DNA of 64,000 nt from Cellulomonas sp. KRMCY2 (GTDB lineage Bacteria; Actinomycetota; Actinomycetes; Actinomycetales; Cellulomonadaceae), in NCBI RefSeq assembly GCF_000526515.1, contig NZ_JAGF01000001.1:186001-250000 (forward strand), written 5' to 3'. The position numbers and the translations under genes are program-made. Every line of letters begins with the position of its first letter. Position 1 is the stretch's first letter. This document shows positions 56,998 to 64,000 of the stretch, one piece after another. Below the pieces are notes generated by a model that saw nothing but the letters and a program-made list of their open reading frames with translations, made no database searches and had not been told where the DNA came from.

Positions 56998-57636
56998 CTA
57001 CGCGCCGGCGGTGATGTTGATGATCAGCGCGATGATCACCGTGCCGAACAGGTACGCCAGCAGCGCATGCCGCAGCGCGTGGCGCCGCATCCGCCACGAG
57101 GCCAGGTCGGTGTCCGAGATCGCGAAGCTCATCCCGACGGTGAACGCGAGGTACGCGAAGTCGCTGTAGCGCGGCGCCTCGGCCTGATGGAAGTCGATCC
57201 CGCCGCCGTCGTCGGCGAAGAACAGCCGCGCATACCGCAGGGCGAACACGCTGTGGATCGCCGCCCACGACGTCAGGACCGCCGCGAGCGTCGCGATCAT
57301 CGGCAGGGCCTCGTGCGAGTGCCCGCCGAACAGGATGCCCGCCACCCCGCCGAGGCTGAGGAGGGCCGCGACGACAAGGACCGCCTCGGAGCCGGGGAGC
57401 GTGGGCTCCTCCCGTGTCGCGTGCGCGCGGGTCTCCTCGGCGCCCATCGTGCCGATGGCTGCCCACGTCCACGCCACGAACACCGCCGCCGTGCCCGCCC
57501 ACGCCGCGAGCACCGAGGAGAGGACCGACGGCCAGGCGACCGCGAACCCGAGCACCAGCCCCGCGGCGGCACCGCAGGCGAGCCGGACGAGCGGGGCGAC
57601 GTCGAGCCGACGGTCGGAGCGGGCGAGTCGGACCAT
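56998..57636 (-). CDS. DUF1345 family membrane protein
   Basis: A 212-residue protein with five or six membrane helices. YSDFAYLAFTVGMSFAISDT is the family's signature, preceded by TSWAAIHSVFALRYARLFF. ATG 57636. Function unknown in the family. Confidence 0.9.
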   Translation of the reverse strand: MVRLARSDRRLDVAPLVRLACGAAAGLVLGFAVAWPSVLSSVLAAWAGTAAVFVAWTWAAIGTMGAEETRAHATREEPTLPGSEAVLVVAALLSLGGVAGILFGGHSHEALPMIATLAAVLTSWAAIHSVFALRYARLFFADDGGGIDFHQAEAPRYSDFAYLAFTVGMSFAISDTDLASWRMRRHALRHALLAYLFGTVIIALIINITAGA

Positions 57637-57692
57637 GCCCCCAGTGAACCGCCCCCCGTGCCACCGACGGGCGGCGCCCCGCCGTCAGCGCG

Positions 57693-58493
57693 TCAGCGGG
57701 AGCCGCCGCCCTGCGGCGGACCCCACGGGAGACCGCGCGCGGCCATGAACGCCCGGAGCGCATCGCCGCCGACGACGCCGATGCCGTCCCATGCGGTCAC
57801 CTCGGCGTAGCTGAAGCGCCGCACGGTCTCCACGTCGCCGACCTCGTGCGAGCGCAGCGCCTCGAGGACCGACACCGGCACGTGGCCGTCGAGCACGTCG
57901 ACGGGTGTGAGAACCGCCGGCTCCTTCGCCGGGAACGTGGCGTCGAACGCCTCGGCGTCCTCCGGGTCGAGGTGGAATGCGGGGTCCATGTGGAACTCGC
58001 CGCGCACACCGTCGAGCCCGCCGTCGACCAGCTCGAGCGCCATCAGGGCGTCGAACGTCATCCCGCCGGGCGCCGTGATGCCGACCTCCGAGCCACGGCG
58101 GAACCCGAACTTCGGGTAGTAGTCGGGGTGCCCGTAGACCACGACGACGCGGTGCCCGAGCCGAGTCGCCTCCGCGAGCGTGTACCGCATGAGGGCGCCC
58201 CCGACGCCGCTGCCCTGGTACTCCGGCAGCACGCTCAGCGGCCCGAACGTCAGCACGTCCCGAGGACCGCCCTCCCCGACCACCTGGGCGCGGGAGAACA
58301 TGATGTTCCCGACGAGAGCGCCGTCGACCTCCGCCACGACGTCCAGCTCCGGCACGAAGGCTCCGGAATCCCGGAGCCGATGGGCGAGCAGGTGCTCGTC
58401 GCACCTGGGGCCGCTCATCCCCCAGAACGCCTCGCGGGTCAGGTCCTCGACCGCACCGTGGTCGGCCGGCTCTTCTCGTCTCATGATCATCAT
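57693..58493 (-). CDS. GNAT acetyltransferase with C-terminal extension
   Basis: A 266-residue protein. FGPLSVLPEYQGSGVGGALM is the acetyl-CoA loop, and VVVVYGHPDYYPKFGFRRGS is typical of the YhbS-like group. A 100-residue C-terminal extension follows (VLDGHVPVSVLEALRSHEVG). Start ATG 58493, 58490 or 58484. Substrate unknown. Confidence 0.85.
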   Translation of the reverse strand: MMIMRREEPADHGAVEDLTREAFWGMSGPRCDEHLLAHRLRDSGAFVPELDVVAEVDGALVGNIMFSRAQVVGEGGPRDVLTFGPLSVLPEYQGSGVGGALMRYTLAEATRLGHRVVVVYGHPDYYPKFGFRRGSEVGITAPGGMTFDALMALELVDGGLDGVRGEFHMDPAFHLDPEDAEAFDATFPAKEPAVLTPVDVLDGHVPVSVLEALRSHEVGDVETVRRFSYAEVTAWDGIGVVGGDALRAFMAARGLPWGPPQGGGSR

Positions 58494-58650
58494 GCGAGGA
58501 GTGTGGTGGTCCGGCCCCTCGCTCCGCACGACATTTGCGCGTGCGTCACACGCGTCGGCTGTCCCGATGCAGACACACGAGATCGATGCGCTCATGGGCC
58601 GCCCCGCCGCGGCCGATAGGGACGCAGGAACACCAACGGGAGGAGCAGCC

Positions 58651-59397
58651 GTGCGCGGTGACGGGGCCAGGCGCGGGTCGGCGGTCGCCTCGTCGGCGCT
58701 GGTCGCGCTGATGCTGCTGACCGCGTGCACCCCGACGGCCGACGATCCGCCCACCCCAGGCCCGTCGACCACCCCGACGTCATCGGCGAAGGTGGAGTCG
58801 CCGACGGCGACCTTCGGCGCCGCGGACCCAGCCGGCGACGACGCCAGGGCCGAGCTCCGCGTCGTCGTCGGCGTCGACGTCGTCCCCGGTGTCTATCGCA
58901 CGGTCGACGAGCGGGTGCCCGACGGCATGGACGGCGGCATCCTGTTCGACCGTTCGTGCACGTTCGGCCAGTACAGCGACTCCGACGGCGGTCTCGACGC
59001 GCTCATCGCGGGGGGCACCGCGGACGGCGGCCACCCCACGGTCACGCTGGGCGACGGCCAGCTCTTCCGCACGCAGCGGTGCGGGGCCTGGGAGCTCGTC
59101 GACGAGGCAGACCTCTTCGACGCCCCCGACGTCGCACCCACCACGGTGACGGACGGCATGTGGCTCGTCGGCGAAGACCTGCGACCCGGCACCTACCGCA
59201 CAGAGCACGAGTTCACCGGCGAGTACGTCGAGGGTGCGTTCTGCGGGTGGGAGGTCGACAGCACCTGGACCGACTGGGACAGCGAGGTCCTCGCGGTCGA
59301 GTTCGCCGGACCCGGCCCTGGTGAGGTCACTCTCCAGACCGGCCAGCAGTTCGTCTCCCTCGAGTGCGGGACCTGGCGGCTCCAGCCCTCGGAGTGA
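58651..59397 (+). CDS. putative lipoprotein
   Basis: A 248-residue secreted lipoprotein with signal SAVASSALVALMLLTAC, a Thr/Pro/Ser linker, and two similar halves around VVPGVYRTV and LRPGTYRTEHEF, each with paired cysteines. The repeat suggests a duplicated beta domain. Start GTG 58651 with GGGAGGAG upstream. Unknown function. Confidence 0.8.
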   Translation: MRGDGARRGSAVASSALVALMLLTACTPTADDPPTPGPSTTPTSSAKVESPTATFGAADPAGDDARAELRVVVGVDVVPGVYRTVDERVPDGMDGGILFDRSCTFGQYSDSDGGLDALIAGGTADGGHPTVTLGDGQLFRTQRCGAWELVDEADLFDAPDVAPTTVTDGMWLVGEDLRPGTYRTEHEFTGEYVEGAFCGWEVDSTWTDWDSEVLAVEFAGPGPGEVTLQTGQQFVSLECGTWRLQPSE

Positions 59398-59521
59398 CCC
59401 GACGAAGCTCTTCGGGCGGGGCGGGCCGTCACGGACTCCCCGGGCCGCGCCCGCTCGCGGACGCGCCTGACGCGGCGGTGCGTAACGTTGACGACCTGGT
59501 CCGTCCACCCCGGGAGCCGCC

Positions 59522-60031
59522 GTGCACGCCGCCCGTTCGTCCGGCCCGTCGCCGACCGAGCCCACCGACGCGGTCGGGCCTGCCGAGCCGACCACGCCGG
59601 ACGCCGCGACCTCGCCCGCGCGCACCGTCGGCCGCATCGCGCTCGGCGGCTTCCTCGCCTTCACCGGCACCGCCCACCTGACTGTCAGCCGCCACGAGTT
59701 CCAGGCACAGGTGCCGTCGTGGATCCCGCTCGACCCCGACGTCGTCGTGCTCGGCTCGGGTGTCGTGGAGATCGCCCTCGGGGCCGCGTTGCTCGCAACA
59801 CCCCGCCGCCACCGCTGGCTGGTCGGCTGGGTGGTCGCCGCGTTCTTCGTAGGGGTCTTCCCCGGCAACGTCTCGCAGTACCTGACCGGCACCGACGGCT
59901 TCGGGCTCGACACCGACGCCGCCCGCGCCATCCGGCTGGCCTTCCAGCCGCTGCTCGTCCTGTGGGCACTGTGGTCGACGGGTGGCTGGCGCGCGTGGCG
60001 GGACCGCCGTCGACGCGCTCCGCGCCTATGA
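59522..60031 (+). CDS. DoxX-family membrane protein
   Basis: A 169-residue protein with four helices: RIALGGFLAFTGTAHLTVSR, VVVLGSGVVEIALGAALLAT, WLVGWVVAAFFVGVFPGNVS and AIRLAFQPLLVLWALWSTGG. It resembles the DoxX/MauE-like group. Start GTG 59522. Confidence 0.8.
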   Translation: MHAARSSGPSPTEPTDAVGPAEPTTPDAATSPARTVGRIALGGFLAFTGTAHLTVSRHEFQAQVPSWIPLDPDVVVLGSGVVEIALGAALLATPRRHRWLVGWVVAAFFVGVFPGNVSQYLTGTDGFGLDTDAARAIRLAFQPLLVLWALWSTGGWRAWRDRRRRAPRL

Positions 60032-60054
60032 CCTCGCGAGGGGCGGGCAGACCT

Positions 60055-60196
60055 CAGTTCCTCGCGGCCGGCCAGTACCTGCCACCTACTCGTCTGCGGA
60101 CACGCTTCTTCGCGACCAGCTCTCCCACCAGACCCGTGGCAAGCACCCCGTAGCCGCTCCAGAAGCCCAGGGGTCCGCCGACCACCGCGACGAGGA
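60055..60196 (-). pseudogene. C-terminal remnant of a membrane protein cut by the repeat boundary
   Basis: The minus strand reads LLVAVVGGPLGFWSGYGVLA, then TGLVGELVAKKRVRRRVGGR and YWPAARN-stop, a coherent hydrophobic then basic C-terminus. It has no start: the frame ends exactly where the right 309-bp repeat begins (60197), so the rearrangement removed its 5' part. Confidence 0.6.
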
Positions 60197-60505
60197 GCTA
60201 CTGGGTGCTTCCGTCTGCACGCCGTCGCGGGGTCGCAGCCGACTCGGTGACGACGCTCAGCCGGTGGGCGTTCGACGCGGTCGGCCTTCATCGCCTGGAG
60301 CTCCAGCACTCGGTGCGGAACACCGCGTCGTGCCGAGTCGCCGCGGCCACCGGCTTCGTACCCGAGGGGACGTTGCGGGCGTCAGGGCTCCACACCGACG
60401 GTTGGCACGACATGCACGTTCACGCGCGCCTTCGCACCGACACGATCGGCAGACGTGGAACGGACGATGGCTACACGTTGAAGCGGAACTCCACGACGTC
60501 GCCGT
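60197..60505 (+). repeat. 309-bp direct repeat, right copy (truncated GNAT gene + ychF tail)
   Basis: Near-perfect copy of 50223-50531, with one mismatch. It carries the GNAT reading frame from YWVLPSARRRGVAADSVTT to the ychF tail but no GNAT 5' end, so it is not a working gene. It diverges from the left copy just after the att core. Confidence 0.95.
60471..60504 (-). other. attachment-like site 2 (ychF 3'-end sequence)
   Basis: Identical to site 1 over 34 bases, then followed by TGCCGAACAATCTC. The GAACAA part of the right arm is shared with sites 3 and 4 (GAGCAA, GAACAA). Confidence 0.75.
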
Positions 60506-60563
60506 GCCGAACAATCTCACGGGCTCGGCGCGAGCGGCCCCTGGTGCGGCCGCGCCACGCAGT

Positions 60564-61688
60564 TCAGTCGACCGGCCGGACGCCCGTGGCCTCCGCTGTG
60601 GCTGGTGTCTGAAACGCCTTCGCGTACAGGCGCACGATCGCTTCCTGAGCACTCTCAAGGTTCTGCTCGAGCGCCTGCTGCTGGATCTCGCGCTGCTCGG
60701 AACTCCAGTCAGGCGCGGCGGGCGCGGCGGGCCTGAGGACTACGTCGAGCTCGAACTCGCGCCCGATGACTGGGCCGTAGGCACAGACGTCAGTGGGGCA
60801 CCAGACGTCGAGCACCCCGGACCCGTCGTCGACGTCGATGCGGCGGCCTCCGCCTGACCCCACGAGTCGCGCCACGGTGGCTCGGATCGTCCCGCTCGCC
60901 GCATCGCCCTCGGCGGCTGCGCGCAGCAGCGCGGCCACAGTCGTCGTCGCGCCGCGTGGCGTGCGTGCCTCAACCGTCAGCCCGTTGGAGAGGAGCCAGT
61001 GCTCCGGCCATGCGCGGGCGTCCTCGTCGATCTCGCGCACCAGCCCGGTGCCGGGCAGCAGTCCGAGCGTCCCGAGGCGATCGATCTGTTCACCCTGCCA
61101 CCGGCGGGCCGGGTCGAACTCGGTCCACGAGTGCCCGTACCGTTCGTGATGAGCGAACTCCCCGCGTTCGATCATCGTGGCGAGGAGGTCCACATATGCC
61201 GACAACGCCGGGAATCGGACGACGAACGGGCTGCCGCCGTAGCCCCATTCGACGACGAGGTCACCATGGCCCCGCCCGTCCTCAAGCTCGACGAACAGGA
61301 AGCCGTGGCTCTCGTACGCGAACGGGAACAATGCGCTCGGTGTCATGCCCGGGGCCTCGTCGCGATGCATCCGCCAGGACTGGAGCGCGAACGCGGCCGT
61401 CATCGGATGCGGGTACGGGGCGAGAGTGATCGAGCCAGGGTCGACGAGCCGCCAGAACCTCTCGAGCTCCGCCGGCATCCGCAGTGGGAGGATCTCGGCG
61501 CGGATCTCGTCGAGCACGGCGTCGATGTCCTCCGGCGGCCGGATCGGCGCCAAACCCGCCGCGAGGTAGGCCGCCGCCAGTCGAGCCGTGGAGCTGTCTA
61601 TGCGTGCATCCTGACCAGCCGTGGAGCACCTATCGGCACCGATCCGATGCGAGTTGAGCCGCGCCCTCGCCCTGCTCGGCCTCGCCAA
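60564..61688 (-). CDS. SMI1/KNR4 family protein, start unclear
   Basis: A protein of up to 374 residues. PAELERFWRLVDPGSITLAP, SALFPFAYESHGFLFVELED and VVEWGYGGSPFVVRFPALSA match the SMI1/KNR4 fold, often an immunity protein of toxin systems. A C-terminal part (residues 230-340) is distinct. The only in-frame start is a weak TTG at 61688 and the first 30 residues look non-native, so the 5' end may have been lost at the att region. Confidence 0.7.
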   Translation of the reverse strand: MARPSRARARLNSHRIGADRCSTAGQDARIDSSTARLAAAYLAAGLAPIRPPEDIDAVLDEIRAEILPLRMPAELERFWRLVDPGSITLAPYPHPMTAAFALQSWRMHRDEAPGMTPSALFPFAYESHGFLFVELEDGRGHGDLVVEWGYGGSPFVVRFPALSAYVDLLATMIERGEFAHHERYGHSWTEFDPARRWQGEQIDRLGTLGLLPGTGLVREIDEDARAWPEHWLLSNGLTVEARTPRGATTTVAALLRAAAEGDAASGTIRATVARLVGSGGGRRIDVDDGSGVLDVWCPTDVCAYGPVIGREFELDVVLRPAAPAAPDWSSEQREIQQQALEQNLESAQEAIVRLYAKAFQTPATAEATGVRPVD

Positions 61689-61734
61689 GCTCGAGCCACC
61701 CCTGCGGGGGATAGTGCTCTGAAAGTCCTGCAGG

Positions 61735-61768
61735 GTCGAGATGGTCCTTCTGAACGGACCATCTCGAC
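61735..61768. repeat. 13-bp perfect inverted repeat beside attachment-like site 3
   Basis: GTCGAGATGGTCC / GGACCATCTCGAC with an eight-base spacer, 35 bases left of site 3. It could be a terminator, an operator or part of a recombination site. Confidence 0.7.
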
Positions 61769-61802
61769 GCAGACGGACTACCTCGAGGCCGGTCCTTGGC
61801 CG

Positions 61803-61826
61803 CTAGACATTGAAGCGGAACTCCAC
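61803..61826 (-). other. attachment-like site 3 (ychF 3'-end sequence)
   Basis: Minus strand reads V-E-F-R-F-N-V-TAG with one silent change (AAT for AAC). The right arm CTCCGCCACCGAGCAACGTC resembles those of sites 2 and 4. Confidence 0.7.
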
Positions 61827-61905
61827 CAGGCTCCGCCACCGAGCAACGTCTCGGCACCGAGCCACGTGCACGGCAACCGTGGCGAAGGACCGACACGCGA
61901 TCGCG

Positions 61906-62271
61906 TCAATCGACGGGTGAGACGCGGATGAGGTTGCCGTCAGGGTCGGCGATGACGAAGGTGCGGCCGAAGACGTCGTCGTGGGGTTCCTCGACGACGG
62001 TCACGCCCTTCGCCGCCCACGTGGCATAGATGTCGTCGACCGCCGCCGCCGATCCGGGCACCATGAGCCCGACCTCGAACGCGCGCGGCGTCTCGGACGT
62101 GACCTGCTCGCTGCGGCCGTTCCAGAGCGCGAACAGCACGCCGGGGGCGACCTGGAAGGGCACGTAGCGGGGTGTGAGGGCGACGGGTTCGATCTCGAAC
62201 AGATCACGATAGAACGTCGTGGCGCGCTCGATGTCGGTCACGTAGACGAGGAAGAGATTGGGCGCGGACAT
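61906..62271 (-). CDS. VOC (glyoxalase/bleomycin-resistance fold) protein
   Basis: A 121-residue protein: LFLVYVTDIERATTFYRDLF, FQVAPGVLFALWNGRSEQVT and GRTFVIADPDGNLIRVSPVD, typical of single-unit VOC proteins. ATG 62271 with CAGGAG upstream. Substrate unknown. Divergent from the WYL regulator. Confidence 0.9.
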   Translation of the reverse strand: MSAPNLFLVYVTDIERATTFYRDLFEIEPVALTPRYVPFQVAPGVLFALWNGRSEQVTSETPRAFEVGLMVPGSAAAVDDIYATWAAKGVTVVEEPHDDVFGRTFVIADPDGNLIRVSPVD

Positions 62272-62369
62272 GGGGATCTCCTGACGAAGGGCAGGCGCGG
62301 ATCGACTGCAAGACCACGATGACCCGATAATCGGACAAGAGCTGTCATGTTTCACGAGGAGGCTGGACC

Positions 62370-63332
62370 ACGAGTCGACCGCAGAGAGTCATCGGCATCC
62401 TTGCCGCGCTCCAGACCCGGCGGCACACGACTGCGGACGCGCTCGCAGCGGAGTTCGGCGTCTCGACCCGGACGATCCTCCGAGACATCCGGTCACTTGT
62501 GGACGTTGAGATCCCGATACTCACCGAACGAGGGAGGTACGGCGGAATCAGCCTGCTCCCGGGCGATCAGGTAGATCTCTCCAAGCTGACCGCCTCGGAA
62601 GCCGACGTCTTCCGTGCGGTCGGTGTCGACCTGGACCGGGCTCGGCAGCTCGGCGCGGAGGTTGCTGCCCGAGGTGCGCTCAGCAAGCTGGCCACCCGGC
62701 GTCGGACACCACCGCCGCGGCACGAGGCCATGCCGCTGTCCCTCGCCGAGGTCGTCACGGTCGACAACCGCGGCTGGTTCGGCACGGAGGAAACCGTGGA
62801 CGTCGCCGGCCTCGCCCATGACCTCCGGCGGGCCCGGCGACTGCGCATCCGCTACCGGAGAAGCGATGCCCCCGAACCCCGGACTCTGGTCGTCGACCCC
62901 TATGGGTTGCTGCTCCGAGTCGACCGTTGGTACCTCATCGCCGACCTCGACGCTGAGCCGCGGATGTTCGCCATGACCCGACTTGAAGAATGGGCCGTGC
63001 TCGACGAGTCACGGCGACTGCGGACCGGCGCCACGCTCGAGGGTGTCGCCCATCACCTCGGCCAGGCGCTCGAAGGACGCAACGAGGTCACGGTCACTGC
63101 ACTCCTCGACGCCGACCGCGTCGATCTCGCCCGCAGAGTCCTCGGCGGCAGACTCAGGTCGATCGACCAGACGCGACAGCCACGACGGGCGACCCTCACC
63201 ATCGGCTACGACCAGATCGAGGGCGTCCGACAGCTGCTCCAGTTCGCTGACCACATCGAGGTCATCGCACCGATCGCGGCCCGCGAGCTCATCCGACGCC
63301 TCGCGCGAGAAGTGGCACTCGCCCACAGCTGA
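62370..63332 (+). CDS. YafY-type HTH-WYL transcriptional regulator, non-canonical start
   Basis: About 320 residues: HTH_11 (RVIGILAALQTRRHTTADAL, AAEFGVSTRTILRDIRSLVD), WYL domain (RLRIRYRRSDAPEPRTLVVD, PYGLLLRVDRWYLIADLDAE) and WCX end. In this frame no ATG, GTG or TTG occurs before 62499, which is inside the HTH. An AGGAGG at 62357-62362 stands seven bases before ACG 62370, the best start. Probably regulates the divergent VOC gene. Confidence 0.8.
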   Translation, partial: TSRPQRVIGILAALQTRRHTTADALAAEFGVSTRTILRDIRSLVDVEIPILTERGRYGGISLLPGDQVDLSKLTASEADVFRAVGVDLDRARQLGAEVAARGALSKLATRRRTPPPRHEAMPLSLAEVVTVDNRGWFGTEETVDVAGLAHDLRRARRLRIRYRRSDAPEPRTLVVDPYGLLLRVDRWYLIADLDAEPRMFAMTRLEEWAVLDESRRLRTGATLEGVAHHLGQALEGRNEVTVTALLDADRVDLARRVLGGRLRSIDQTRQPRRATLTIGYDQIEGVRQLLQFADHIEVIAPIAARELIRRLAREVALAHS

Positions 63333-63357
63333 CAGCGCCGTCGCGCGCCGTCGGGAG

Positions 63358-63381
63358 CTAGACGTTGAAGCGGAACTCCAC
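63358..63381 (-). other. attachment site 4, next to the integrase
   Basis: Minus strand reads V-V-E-F-R-F-N-V-TAG (CTAGACGTTGAAGCGGAACT on plus). It lies 87 bases upstream of the integrase start, the usual position of attL/attP for large serine integrases. The right arm TTCCGCGCTCGAACAACACC would be the phage-side half. Confidence 0.8.
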
Positions 63382-63467
63382 CACGTTCCGCGCTCGAACA
63401 ACACCACGATCCCCTGTCCAGGTGTTGAACCGCGTCCGTTCGTAGTACCGACGTGGGAGAATGGAGC

Positions 63468-64000
63468 GTGCTCCCACCCGTGCCTCTGACGCCCGCCCAG
63501 GCGGCGATCTACCTGCGGATCAGCCTCGATGCGACCGGTGAGGGCCTCGCTATCACCCGGCAGCGCGAGGATTGCATGAAGATCCTCGCCGACCGCAAGT
63601 GGGTCCTGTACGACGTGTACGAGGACTCTTCGATCTCCGCGTCGGACCGGCGGAAGGTTCGTCCTGACTACAACCGCCTCGTAGCTGATGCGAAGGCGGG
63701 GCGCTTCGAGCACGTGATCTGCTACGACCTGGACCGCCTCACCCGGCAGCCCCGCCAGCTCGAAGACTGGATCGACCTTGCTGAGGGCCGTGGTGTCACC
63801 CTCGTCACCGCGAACGGTGAGGCCGACCTCGCGACCGACGGCGGTCAGCTCTTCGCTCGGATCAAGGCGTCCGTGGCTCGGGCGGAGGTCGCGGCGAAGT
63901 CCCGCCGACAGACCCGTGCCGCTCAGCAACGAGCCGAACGGGGGCGCCCACCACTCGGCCCACGCCTGACCGCGTACCTGCCGGACGGGACTGTCGTTCC
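63468..64000 (+). CDS. large serine recombinase (integrase), 5' part
   Basis: The first 177 codons of a large serine integrase; the rest lies beyond the window. The catalytic serine is in AAIYLRISLDATGEG (S19), followed by TRQREDCMKILADRKW, ICYDLDRLTRQPRQLEDWID and the helix E region ARIKASVARAEVAAKSRRQT. GTG 63468 (with GGGAGA upstream) or GTG 63480 is the start. It should catalyse recombination between attP and the ychF 3' end. Confidence 0.93.
   Translation, partial: MLPPVPLTPAQAAIYLRISLDATGEGLAITRQREDCMKILADRKWVLYDVYEDSSISASDRRKVRPDYNRLVADAKAGRFEHVICYDLDRLTRQPRQLEDWIDLAEGRGVTLVTANGEADLATDGGQLFARIKASVARAEVAAKSRRQTRAAQQRAERGRPPLGPRLTAYLPDGTVV

Overview
The window is about 64 kb of very GC-rich chromosome from an actinobacterium, probably of the Micrococcales and possibly Cellulomonas-like. 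The genus is an inference from gene content and protein style; no rRNA is present to confirm it. Supporting evidence includes a mycothiol gene (mshB), a sigE-rseA-htrA-tatB cluster with a divergent O-methyltransferase as in Mycobacterium tuberculosis (Rv1220c-Rv1224), a DUF3117 protein, an F420-type (Ddn-like) reductase, a 7Fe ferredoxin next to dapC, and many GTG starts with GTGA stop/start overlaps.

Positions 1-48.4 kb are ordinary chromosome. First comes a leftward nucleoside salvage operon (BMP lipoprotein, ABC ATPase, two permeases, cytidine deaminase, thymidine phosphorylase, two small-function genes, adenosine deaminase cut by the window edge). Next are an M20 amidohydrolase, a mannose-1-phosphate guanylyltransferase, sdhCDAB, a DUF559-type protein lying among intergenic repeats, trpS, and the envelope-stress cluster tatB-htrA-rseA-sigE. 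A housekeeping stretch follows: pepA, DUF3117, a PIG-V-like mannosyltransferase, folP, a LOG protein, dapE, dapD, gltA, dapC, fdxA, a VanW protein, mshB and typA. It ends with a leftward oligopeptide ABC operon (oppA-oppB-oppC and a fused oppDF), interrupted by one opposite-strand gene.

Positions 48.4-64 kb are accessory. The region holds small stand-alone cargo: GNATs, an ABM monooxygenase, an ArsR-AHSA1-RibD cassette, a PEP-mutase-like enzyme, a PadR/membrane pair, DUF1345, a lipoprotein, DoxX, SMI1/KNR4, VOC and a WYL regulator. It also holds several broken genes and a large serine integrase running off the right edge. Four copies of a sequence that reads, on the minus strand, as the last codons of a gene ending V-E-F-R-F-N-V-stop (the C-terminus typical of the GTPase YchF) lie at 50497, 60471, 61803 and 63358; the last is directly in front of the integrase. 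The first two sit in 309-bp, almost identical direct repeats exactly 9,974 bp apart. My reading is an integration hotspot at the 3' end of ychF where related serine-integrase elements have piled up one after another.

Other points of interest are hairpins directly after the binding-protein gene in both ABC operons, an ECF-type promoter upstream of sigE, a PadR palindrome overlapping its own promoter, two genes whose best start is a non-canonical codon, and several families of intergenic tandem and inverted repeats.
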